Shown here: positions 1-10,665 of the stretch, one piece after another
Position numbering within the stretch: position 1 is the stretch's first letter
How the letters are laid out: every line of letters starts with the position of its first letter
DNA from: Amphiduros pacificus
Taxonomy: Eukaryota > Annelida > Polychaeta > Phyllodocida > Hesionidae
DNA length: 64,000 nucleotides
Assembly (NCBI GenBank): GCA_949316495.1
Contig: OX439000.1
Coordinates: 6,326,501-6,390,500, forward strand
Direction: 5' to 3'
The notes under the pieces: generated by a model
Told to the model about the DNA's origin: nothing
The model's database searches: none
The model's input: only the letters and a program-made list of their open reading frames with translations
Program-made: the position numbers and the translations under genes

Positions 1-344
1 TAAATATATACATGAACATATGAACATGACATACTTCATATGCACTGCAAATAATTACATGCATTAATTTTGATAACAGCTCAGACAAACACATTTTAGA
101 TTTTAATCTATAAATTTAACTTATGCTGCTGTGTGAAATTACTGAATATCTTCCTTCATAAAATAACTTTATATAGTGATGAAGATCTTAACTAAAAGAA
201 ACTATAACATGGAGCCAATTTCAGAATTTCATCACGGATTTTATACTTCGAGTAAGTTGGCAATCTGGAAATTGTTTCCATGTTATAGTTTATTTACAAA
301 CGTGTCTGCACTCTAATTCCAGCTAACAATTTTACATTTTTACA

Positions 345-620
345 TTTTTATGCTGTAGGCACGTTGTGTTTTACTGCTTAGTATGTTGTAACCTGACATT
401 GCAAGGATGTAGATCTGTGAACACCAGAAAACGTTGTGAGCACGTTGTGGTACAACATTGTGAGAACGTGCTCAGCATAATTCTAGCATGTTGTGAGCAT
501 GTGCTCAACACATTGTGAGCACGTTGTTACAAAACCTTGTAGACAATGTACTGACAAAATTGTGAGTACGTAAAAGAACGTTGTTCGGACCACAACTTTA
601 TCCTTGTATGTGCTCTGCAC
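345..620 (+). repeat. Dispersed repeat rich in GAGCACGTTGT words, copy 1
   Basis: A segment with many GAGCACGTTGT/GTGCTCA words. Its core (TTGTAACCTGACAT, AGATCTGTGAACACCAGA, GAGCACGTTGTGGTACAAC) recurs in reverse orientation at 15.86-16.03 kb. Family unknown. Confidence 0.7.
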
Positions 621-719
621 GTTGGTAAAACATAGAAAGACAACTTAACCTAATTTCTATCTGTTCACAACGTTGTTTCTACGTAGTATGTTACCTGGTA
701 TAAAATCCCAAGATTAAGG

Positions 720-1620
720 TTTCATATTAATTTTCGGTATATTAGTTACTATTTTGTACATTTTCCATGTTGGTAAATACTATTCAATTCTATATGCTGT
801 AAGATGAATTTCGCTCAAATATAACCCCAATATGAAGATTTCATTTTTGTGTTCGATATAAAGTAATTATAATTCATATTTTCTACGTCTGAAAAAAGAC
901 CTAAAATAAACAATTAAATTCCAAATGGTGCCCGACTTAAAAATGTCCCGAAATCATGCACAAAGTCAGGAAAATTAAAAAGATTACGTTGCAAAACTAA
1001 ATAAAATCATTCAGGAATTTTCTCAAGACATTGGAACTACTAGTTTGGGGGCCATTTTACATTTTGAAACGAAAATACAAAGTGACAGGGATCCATTATT
1101 GCACAATATATTCATATTCTAAAGGAAATGAATATGTTGTGGTGACGCTGCAATCATTTAGAAGCAAGAGCTTCTCCCCTTCACTTCCGCTTTCCACAAT
1201 GACGGCCTGGTATTGCGAATGTGTCCTTTGGCATTGTTGAACTCTTTTGAATACATTACACTTATGAAACAGGGGCGGAATACTGTGAATATCTGTTTCC
1301 TGTAATAAGTCGTTATTTTACAAATATTTTCTATGTTTGCACAAAAACAATTGAATTCTATATGTTCGGACGTGCTTTAAAAAAGATTTTTCTGCAGGTC
1401 TGGAAATGGACATGAAAAGTCGTGAAAGAGTCGTGATTTCCTGATGAGTGGGAACCCTGGGTGTGCATACTGGTCAAATATAACACCAATATGAAGATTA
1501 TCTCTGTAGAAAGTCATTATTCAAAAAATATATCTTCTGCGTTTACAAAATACAACTCAATTCAATATGCTCTGACATGCATATTGCTCAAATAAAACCA
1601 CAATATGAAAAAACAAAAAA
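720..1620 (+). repeat. Diverged short repeats (CAAATATAACNCCAATATGAAG words) with a hAT-related fragment
   Basis: The words GCTCAAATATAACCCCAATA and related forms recur near 815, 1470 and 1590, with CAATTCTATATG words before them. This suggests a decayed tandem or repeat cluster. The piece at about 1060-1250 resembles the interior of the hAT-type element at 45-46 kb (GGGATCCATxxTTGCACAATA, then CTCCCCTTCACTTCC). No gene is seen. Confidence 0.45.
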
Positions 1621-1621
1621 A

Positions 1622-1700
1622 ACTTGTCCCAACTGGGAAGTGAACCCAAGACCTTTTGCATGGAAAACAGGCATTTTATCCACTGTGCCACGTTGAAAAG
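1622..1700 (-). repeat. tRNA-derived SINE head
   Basis: On the minus strand, TGGCACAGTGGATAA (A box) and GGTTCACTTCC (B box) are spaced as in a tRNA, and a TCCCAGTTGGGAC stem follows. Stem mismatches and loss of a CCA-side acceptor argue for a SINE or pseudo-tRNA rather than a working tRNA. Confidence 0.5.
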
Positions 1701-2766
1701 TTCAAAGTAACCTTCTCATTGGTCAATCATAAAAATGGTCTGGATCTTTCTCACACTATCAAGTTATGTTCTTAAGATAGCTATTCATTGATTTCAGAGA
1801 CCAGCCTAAATTAAAATCATGGACAAAAATTTTCTAAAAATATGTAAATCTGAGACGGTTTCAAAATTAGTGCAAATAGATCAAAAGAAAAAGCAATGTA
1901 CAATTCATGTCTCGTTTAAATTCAAAACACTGTTTTCTAGTTGATTCTCTGTAAGTAGGAATTTATGGTAAGTATGCAATAATTTTGGTATTGGTATGCC
2001 TGCATAATGTTGGTTGCAGGAGGACCTTGTTATTGATATACCACCTTATTATTGACGATTTGAGATGTCATTTGAGATATCATTTGAGATGTCATTTGGG
2101 ATGTTATGATTCATATGTTTAAGTAATAAGGGTTGCTCCGATGACAAACATCAAATTAGGAAGAGTTGCATCAATGGGGTATCAAGTTGGTGGAGCTTGC
2201 CTTCCTTGTATCCTTCCTCTCCTCCAACTTGTTACATGTACTAATTGTATACAATGACATCATGTTTGCCTTATGAGTTATGGTTATATCAGGCACAGTC
2301 TACCTGTACATCGCCATATATATAATCACGTGCTAATGTAGTTATTTTTATAAGATATAACACAATATATTTCTTCAGTTTGTGCAATTCCCATTGCAAA
2401 GCCCATTGCATATGAGTTGGTAATAATAAATATGGAAGTATGATATAGGACTAAAGATCTTCATGATTCATGCTTTTAAATTCATTTATTATATAAGCTG
2501 AGATGAAACATGCATGTCTATCTATGGCCGTCAGGATGCCCAATCATTTCATTCTGCCAGTTTATATGGCTAAATCACATAGATATGCCAAATGAAAGCG
2601 ATCGTCGATCGTGTTTCCCGCGCCTGTGCTTAGAAGGGATTCCAAATGTTTCAGAAGCCCCTCTCCCCGTAATATAAAAAGGTACATTTAATAGAAAAAC
2701 ATTTGTGGAAATAATGATAACTTGCGAACGCCACAGAGGTCCATGTGTCGAAAAAAAAGCCCTTAC

Positions 2767-4269
2767 TTAAAAGTCACATGACAAGAAAATTGTGAAAATG
2801 TTTATATTGAGCCATAATATATTACAATACATGGACATTGCATTTCAACATGTTTTACACATTTTTATAAATGGAGTACAGAATTATAGTGGATCAAAGT
2901 GATTTGCTGGACACGCCCCTTTTTATGTGGGTCAAATCAGGGCTGCTGAGATTTTGCCGGAAGTGACGCATGTTCGCCCTTCATGTTCAAAACAAACCAC
3001 TCCAAGCCAGTGAAAGTCTGGAGGGATTGTAATTTATAAGTAATAACAAGAGTGTTGATGACATCTTTGAACCACTGGTGGCCTAATTAGCACATGTGGA
3101 TAGTAGGTCAGATCATGTTTCACATCATAGTCACTTGGATTCTGCCTGTAGTGATGGGTAAGACAGGAATACAGCCAGCCTCCCAGTTGGGTTTGGCAAA
3201 CTTACATCTGCCTATTGAGATTATTCAGATCCCTCAAGGGACTGAACTATTCTTTATCATAACATTATGGTCAAAGTCATTTCCTTGTTGAGAAAGAAAT
3301 GTTGAAATCTCAAAGTTTAGTATCATTTTTTAAGAATTTCTATTTTCATTCAAAATTCCTTTGTCTGTTTGAATATAAATACTGATATATGATTTAGTTG
3401 GGTACCCACTGACACACAATGACAGACATTAAAAAAATACCAAACTAAACATTTCAAATGGCCATTGAAATACAACTGCAATGCATAAATAATATATAAC
3501 CAGACCTCAAAATTTAGAAGTCAAAATAATTTCCAGCAATGAAACAGATCTAAAAATATGTGTCGAATGCTTTCAAAACTTTTTTTCAATTATGTCATGC
3601 GAAGTTTAGCTCAATATTACTGAATATGAATAATATTCAACCAATTGATATTGTTACTGGTCATTGGTTAACAAATAAATAAATAAATTTTCAGTGTAAA
3701 AAAATATGGAAATATCAACTAAAAATAATTCATAGATATTTTAAAAGTGTCATCTCAATGTTCCATTTACAGTTTGAAAACCCTTAAACTTCATTCCATG
3801 ATGTTTTGGGCTAGCTAATAAGTGTCTTGAAACTGATAAAAGTAGAGCAGGCCATATTTCAGACACTATACCCAATTAAGTCATGTTTGCTTATTTTCTT
3901 CAATTAAAGTAGGGATTGTGGGATGGGAAGCTGATGTAAACGCAAGTCTCTATTTTACAGCCTTAAGTTTTGCCATTAATCATATTTTCAATGGATGTTA
4001 TTTGTGCAGAAGTAAGGACATCAGGTGTTATACATGTACAGACATAGGAGGAATATGTGTGCAGGAGATGCATGCGGGGCGCAATGACGTAGGCAGCCTG
4101 CTGACCCAGTTCTAGGTCAAGGGAGTAGGTTAATTACCCTGGGGGTTCAAAGATCTTGGATTATAGCTGAACTAAACATCAGACTGCAGAAAAAATTCTC
4201 AGATGTTTCTCAGAGGTATGAAATCTAAAGATTTACCACTTAAAAAAATTCTTGTCATATGACTTTTAA
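2767..4269 (+). mobile_element. TTAA-flanked DNA transposon derivative, copy 1 (1,503 bp)
   Basis: Bounded by TTAA on both sides. The inverted ends AAGTCACATGACAAG and CTTGTCATATGACTT differ at one position. TTAA target duplication is the hallmark of piggyBac-type elements. Copy 2 (43,496-44,999) is about 98% identical by eye (roughly two dozen differences), so movement was fairly recent. A frame open from about 3846 to 4115 encodes a Cys-rich peptide ([14 protein letters not shown], then a fifth Cys six residues on). The position near the 3' end recalls the piggyBac C-terminal Cys-rich domain, but no full transposase is present: non-autonomous. Confidence 0.8.
3846..4115 (+). CDS. Cys-rich open frame inside the TTAA element, copy 1 (possible transposase C-terminal remnant)
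   Basis: About 89 open codons with no ATG at the start, ending at TAG after GSLLTQF. Cysteines are spaced C-x2-C-x6-C-x2-C-x6-C, a zinc-binding-like array. Compared with copy 2 (about 44576-44845), the four base differences found are all silent third-position transitions. It could be a terminal exon; homology to piggyBac Cys-rich domains is a guess from position and spacing. Confidence 0.35.
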   Translation, partial: SRPYFRHYTQLSHVCLFSSIKVGIVGWEADVNASLYFTALSFAINHIFNGCYLCRSKDIRCYTCTDIGGICVQEMHAGRNDVGSLLTQF

Positions 4270-4274
4270 GCTTG

Positions 4275-6185
4275 GAGGCAAGTTGGATCCCTCCTCCTCA
4301 ACCCTGCTCCTGTTCCCCCTCCTGTATCTGTTTCCGATCATAAGACATACATATTGAATAGAAAGGGAACTTAAGATTCAATTGAATTTCAAATACACTT
4401 CAAAATTGTCTTCCTCAGACCTTGTCTCAAATAAAAGTCCCCATATTCACGTGCTGACACTCATATTCATATGCCAATGTTTCAAGGATAAATCTGTGTT
4501 CAGACAGCAGATATTTATCATGCATACTTATTAAACCGTCTACAACATTAACATAAAAATCACAGATCCTACAATATTCGTCTTACAGGGAAATGAACAA
4601 AGACACATGTGTTATTATCTGTAAATGTGAAACAGGCTATCAACATTTCATGAAAACAGCATATGTTATTTGCTCAAGAGAAATCTGATGAATCTACAAC
4701 CTTCATTTCGTCATTGGGGGTTAAAATGGTTACAGAATTGTGTAATCGGTTACCCCATCCGTAACTGGATATCCCTGAGCTGTAGGCCACACGTGAAGTG
4801 TCCTGCCTGTGCACAAGCAAATGTACATGATACAAATGTGCGCCAGTCCTTAACATAGCTATTCCATACACTCTTTGACACTGGAGGTTAAAGAGGTTAC
4901 ATTTTGTGGTAATATTTTGGGCGACCAAACATGTGATATGTGGTATTTATGAACTGTTAAAGATGTCTAAGATATTTTCAATGCATTAGTAATGCAGTCC
5001 CTGAGTCCAATAGAATAATTTATCCCCCAAACTGGCTTTAAATGATTAGCAAAAAAAGCATTCTTCAGAAATCTCAAATCTGGAAAACTTGACGTCTTTT
5101 TAATATCCAAGAATATGTAGAAGTGAATAAATGCCAGAGATCATAGTTGTTTCTGTTTGCAATTTTCTTCATGGGATACTGAGTCTCAATGTGATGAGTA
5201 TGGGACTGTGAAGGTCAACATGGTGTACATGTGCATAGTAATTAGCACTACTTCATTAGCCATCAGAAATGCTGGGAGGGTTACTTAAATGGATAAGCTA
5301 TATCTATCCCCCTGTACCAAGTTGTTGGACAGGGACAAATTTGTATCATGTAAATTTGACACCTGATAAATGCAATATCTTTTGCCTGTTGTGTTAAGAT
5401 ATTGATCAGATATTCAGTTGGTAACCTGTCAAAGACCTTTACTTCACAAGTTGGTAGGAATCCCCCATACTAATATGCATACATTTATTGAACATGCCTC
5501 AAAGAGAAGTCATGCTATCCCATGACTTCATAATATACACGGGATTAATCAGTTACGGCTACATCTTTGTGAAACCATGACAATTGGTATAATCCGTCAG
5601 TGGATAACGTGTAAATGTCAGACAGGTTTGGAGATCTAGCTTCCACTATGTGATTGGGTTAGGTGGCCATGTGGACACCGTGCAGCAGCAGAGTAAGTAT
5701 TTTAAGGATAATCTGAAAACATTAGGTGTTCCTAGGCAACCAGTGAGACTGAGGTCAACCAAATCATTTTCTGATCACCTTACCAAGTCCTCATATGTAC
5801 CATAAAAAGAACATTGGGCATTTTCAAAGCTATTTGCTAACTGCCGAATAAAATATGAATAACAGACAAAAATCTTACTGCTTGTTGGGCTTTCCAATCT
5901 TTTTACTTTAGGAGTATATTTATTTGTTGCCCTCTCTTCATGAGCTTTCTCGTCAGTCATCTCTACTAAAGATAAACAAAATGAGGGGGGCATATTTTCT
6001 CAGTAATTTCTGTTTACCTCTGCAAACTGAGTCTTATTATTGATGAATGTGAAACACCAGAGTTGTTCTTTAATCAGTTTTATAATATTCTTTAAACTGT
6101 CTGACATCAGAGGAGGAAGACTTTAGATAAGAAAGCGATCCCTCTAATAGTTTGAACAGACCAGCACATTTAATACAGACACCAC
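4275..6185. other. Intergenic or intronic, no feature supported
   Basis: AT-rich sequence with short open frames on both strands but no exon-like or repeat structure convincing by eye. A partly repeated GGTTAAANNGGTTACA word near 4.72 and 4.89 kb was seen. Confidence 0.4.
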
Positions 6186-6189
6186 TCAC

Positions 6190-6431
6190 CTGCTGCGATG
6201 TGCGACATAGCGTGAGTTGCTGGCGAGGCTGCGGCGGCGGTGGCGGCGGCGACGTGCTGAGGTGTCAGGTGCAGTATGATGGCGGTGTGTCCTCTCGTCA
6301 GCCTTGTTCACGTGACGAGCACGGCAGCGGCGCACGTTCTCCCTGCATGCGCCCAGTCGGCCTTCAAATGTGGCATTGACTTGCTCCGTCACTGCCAGAA
6401 TCAATAAGATGGACTTCTCCTCAAAGAAGGT
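6190..6431 (-). CDS. Candidate internal exon, Arg/His-rich, function unknown
   Basis: The minus strand is open from a weak acceptor (pyrimidine tract then AATAAG) to a strong donor CAG|GTGAGT. It encodes TFFEEKSILLILAVTEQVNA, TFEGRLGACRENVRRC and an RRRRHRRR basic stretch. The segment is far richer in GC and CpG than its surroundings. No family was recognised, and the phase does not continue directly from Ig exon 5, so it may belong to another gene or a later exon. The plus strand is also open through the (GGC)n-type stretch, so the strand call rests on the donor and the less repetitive peptide. Confidence 0.35.
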
Positions 6432-6869
6432 CTTATTGTCAGGGATGGAGAAGGGTTAGGAAACAAGGCCTGATTATGAGAACAATTTAGTCTTAAATCA
6501 GTAAAAGTGTGCTAAATTTAAGATGTCATGCTAAATCCCTGAGATCATGCTAAATCCCTGAGATCATACTAAATATCCGATATTTTGAAGTTTACTTCAT
6601 GCTTATGTATTAAGCACAAACTTCAGATACAACATGGTGTCCAATATCAACTTCAATGCATTATTTTTCAGAGAGTGTATTTATACTGAAATGTGTGTTC
6701 ATGGATGCATGATTCATTAGAGAATCATGCAATGCTTTATTTTATACGCTGTGGTTTACTTCAATAAATGACTACTTGAAATGGTTGTATTAACTATGAA
6801 TTAGTGCAAATAACCCGAGCGCCGACAACATATCACCTCGACACCTTTTCAGACAGTCTCCAGGTACCC

Positions 6870-7085
6870 TGTTGTAGTGCCGAGCGAAGCAAGTTAAACA
6901 TGTGTTGGTTTCCTTTTCCCGTCTAAAAATTGACTTCTACAAGCCTGAAACCCCTTTCAAAATTGACCATTTGAACAGTATTTTTGTGCAGATGTGCGAG
7001 TCTCATTTGTTTTTACAAGGTTGGCATTCTAGATATTTATTTTCCCCATCAAGTGGTCTCACCGATATTTTTTATTATTTTTTTA
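6870..7085 (+). repeat. Dispersed repeat (CGAGCGAAGC...GATGTGCGAGTCTC), uninterrupted copy
   Basis: Shares GCGAAGC, TTGACTTCTACAAGNNTGAAA, GCAGATGTGCGAGTCTCA, AAGGTTGGCATT and GTCTCACCGATA blocks with 43,345-43,495 plus 45,000-45,055. The latter copy is split by the 1.5-kb TTAA element. Family unknown. Confidence 0.65.
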
Positions 7086-7689
7086 TTAAAATTGCAAATG
7101 ATGTCAGAAAATTGCTACTGTGCTAACTGGAAAAAACCCTTATCTTGTTCCAATGTCAGCTCAGACTCAGAGTTTCGATTATACTCCAATATGTCTGAGC
7201 TGAATTTTAGGATCATGCTAAATGTTATTCACCACCATCCTATTCTAAATATCAGGCCCAGGGTATCGTGCCTGAAACCTGTCAAGTCAGTTGATGCAAA
7301 GGTCTGAAAGGGCATCATCACACAGCAATGACAAAGACAATCGCTGTCCTTGCCAAATCACATTGGGAACTTTCTGTTTGATGAGCATCTCATGCGACAC
7401 TTGCTGATTACCTCTGAGTAGCAGTACACACTGTCTGATTTACATGTAGAGAGCGGTCATCATACCCCACAACTCAATTTCTCTCCCTGTCTGAGCAGAT
7501 GTGCATATCCCTGGCACCGAAAATCAGTTTGTGCTCAAAGCTTTCATGAAATCACATATCATTTAAACATACCCCAAAACATATCCGTATCTGTACATTT
7601 ATCTGTGACCTCTGTGATTTCATGAAAGCTTTAATAAAATTTATCATGATCCTGAACCTTATCACAGGTTTATTGAAACATGGTTTAAA

Positions 7690-7850
7690 TGCTCGGTCTG
7701 GGCCGATATATGGAGCTGAGGCCCGTGCCATGTCAAGGACTTGCGATATGACAATTCAGTGGGGCAGCACTATATATGCTACAAGTAGGTCTCATCATCA
7801 CGAAATGACTGAAATAATGTTGAAAGTGATGTGAAAACCCAAACAAACAA
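7690..7850 (-). repeat. Dispersed repeat carrying the empty hAT target site
   Basis: The reverse complement of this segment runs unbroken from GGGTTTTCACATCACTTTCA through GTCATTTCGTGATGATGAGA to AGTGCTGCCCCACTGAATTG. At 45.63-46.38 kb the same sequence is interrupted by a 632-bp element between its two halves. Confidence 0.7.
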
Positions 7851-8023
7851 ACAAACAAACAATCAAACAAACAAATATGTTGGCCACTCGACTAATGTAT
7901 CTATCCAAATAACCAACACTGGAGTTTATTTTTTTATGGGATGTTATCGTCGAACTGCATACCCAGTGCAGATCCTTACACAAAAAACTACCCCACTTGA
8001 TTACAACCCTTTGTACTGTCAGC

Positions 8024-8257
8024 ATTATCTACCGAAAATCTCTAACCTTGGGACCTACAATCCCCAGTGTTCTAACAAGGCTTCCAATATCCCTGTACAG
8101 CATGGGGCATCCAATATCCCATTGAAACCTGCCAATCACAACAATCACAACATCAATCCCCCATGTAAGTATCTATTGGGCTTCCAGTCTTTCGTACATG
8201 TCTATTGGGCTTCCAGTCTTTCGTACTTGTCAAGGTTAGAGATTTTCGGTAGATAAT
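8024..8257. mobile_element. Fold-back / MITE-like element with 27-bp perfect inverted repeats
   Basis: ATTATCTACCGAAAATCTCT... at 8024-8050 is the exact reverse complement of 8231-8257. The interior has a near-exact 32-bp direct duplication (ATTGGGCTTCCAGTCTTTCG twice, 8176 and 8208). No target duplication is obvious. The open frame across it is not protein-like. Confidence 0.6.
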
Positions 8258-8259
8258 TC

Positions 8260-10390
8260 TCTCTCTCTCAATATATGATCTAACATATACATCCTGCATC
8301 CCCCATTAAACTATCTGTGCACCAGTTGTGCACTTCAACCATAACCAGATTTAGGGCAACAACAAAACTGAAAGACAACTACGATATTCCCTTTTCCATG
8401 AAAATTAAGAAAATCACAGTATTTATCAATCCACCTCACCTTAAATGTTTCTTCAAGACCCTAAGAACAATATAGCTCTTCCTTCTCGACTCATGACACA
8501 CCCAGATATCTGTTAATCCTAATATGCCCTAGTAACATATGCACTTTCCTGCACTTTCTTCTTGTCTCGGGGGCTCATCTTAAAAGTTTATTTTCATATC
8601 TATAAAACATCAGCTATATTTTGTATCTTCTCAAAAGCAATAATTTCTCGTCTGCTATTTTACTTTGAGGTCTTTGAAACTAACACAATAAACATAATAT
8701 AGTGTTTGATATTTTAGGTATCACTTGGTTCCAATAACTGTGATTACAAGACTATAGAATATCTGTGCTCAATTTAAGAGCTGAAGGAGAAACAAGTGCA
8801 ACTAAGGAATAATAGAGTTTATGGTGCACTGACTTGCTCAATGTCCTGACACTTATGTTACACAAACCTAAATCTCAAAATTGACGTCATATCATTTTGT
8901 AATCTAATTTCCATTGACAAATCTATAAATTACTCTAATATTGTTGTCTATCAACGTATTTTGATGAATGACTCCATGAAAGATCCATATGTTTGAATAT
9001 TAAAATTTATAATAAATCCACAGAAATAAGAGTTTAATTTTGAAGGTCATTTAAAGGTCACTTTAAAGTCACTGCATTATTTTTAGACAACAGATCACAT
9101 AGTGGATGTCAAATGCATGATACATTAAGACTTGCCGTTTGGAAATATTGGGATATGAATAATTATTTTGGACTTAAGGCTTATTCTGTATCGCAATATT
9201 CCCTCATTGCCAAAGGTTTAATATTAGAAATTATTTCTAGTCATTTTCCTCATAAGATAAGACTACAACAGCAGAGCTACTTGTACAATGACTTGTTTAT
9301 TTAAAAATAAAATTGGATAATAAATACAACGAAATACATATTATATTGATGGATTGTTTAAACAACAGTCAAAAACACATTCAAAGTACATCAAGGTCCA
9401 TCATTATCACCTTCTAAATGTATTAGTCATTGGATCCCTTATTTACTCAGTACAAATTTTTCCACTGAGAAAGCTGACAACGCTTTTGCAAACCAATTAC
9501 CTCTAAATACAGTAATTCATTTGAGTAGTTTTAGACAAGGCGGTGACGTCCGCTTTTGAGGAATGGCGTCATAGCAACCAATTGTTGAACACAATAGACT
9601 TAAAAGCCTTTGTCTCAGCTATCACAGTTGCCCACTTCACAACAAAGGAAAATTAATCATGGATATGTTAAAAAATAAAAATAACAAACATTTTATTGAA
9701 GCATTTTTATCAATCTATATTGATAAACAGAACAGCATTATTGATAAAACTGATTGATATGAACTTTTAAATCAGAAAATATCTTGTTGAACTTTTCTTC
9801 AGTATTTTGAAGATATAATATTGTTTAAGTGGAAATAAATATTCTCGCGCAGATATTGACAGGGCTATAAATTATTATTCTGTGTACAAAAACAAATTAC
9901 ATGTCTACACTTAAAGTTGAATAATACATTTTATATCTTTGTAGTCAGTGACAACAGGAGAAATGTCACTAACCATAAAGATAGGTAAACATACAGTCTA
10001 TGATCATTCAAATTATTGAAAAATAATAAAATAATAACGTCATTTTTATCATTTTCTGCCCATATGGCGTCATAAAACAATTGTGTCTATATCCCAAGGA
10101 ATAATTGTTCTATGATAATGGAATGACTAGGTATGTAACCCTCAGGAAGGTAATTTCATCATTGGGTGTCAGACACGCTTAAAAAGTATTGGTTGTAATA
10201 CTTTGCAGGAGCACAGCCAAAACCAATATGGTGGAATAACAGGCCATAGAACAACCTGCAAAAAAGAAACAAAAAACAATATTGTTGAGCAATTCAGCAA
10301 ATATAAATGCTATATTTGTCAAATATCGTATATCATATTGCAGCTATTTTGGTTTGATCATATGTCTGGAGATATGGAGATCACGTTAAG
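8260..10390. other. AT-rich stretch, no gene seen
   Basis: No exon with both splice sites and family resemblance was found on either strand. It may be intron downstream of Ig exon 5. Confidence 0.4.
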
Positions 10391-10395
10391 TTACC

Positions 10396-10496
<101 letters not shown>

Positions 10497-10533
10497 TCCG
10501 CTTAATAGAAAATACATATTTTAAAAATATTAC

Positions 10534-10665
10534 CTGAGTAGGAAACAGTGATGTCCTCATGCAAGTAGTCGGAGATATCACCAACATCCACTTGGCACCG
10601 ATAGGTGACACCACTGTCTGCTGCAGTCAGAGTCATGGATAACACACTGCTCACCTCAGCATATC
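10534..10665 (-). CDS. Ig gene exon 5, second half of Ig domain 2
   Basis: Acceptor TTGCAG, donor G|GTAATA. Encodes GYAEVSSVLSMTLTAADSGV, TYRCQVDVGDISDYL and HEDITVSYS. It supplies the second Cys of domain 2 and keeps phase 1, so at least one more exon should follow. Confidence 0.83.

Noticed and set aside
3094-3291. 65-aa frame in the TTAA element (also 43823-44020)
   Set aside because: The copies differ mainly by amino-acid changes, and the peptide has no recognisable motif.
6152-6379. Plus-strand frame with a poly-Gly run
   Set aside because: The Gly run comes from a GGC-rich stretch; the minus strand has the better peptide and a strong donor.
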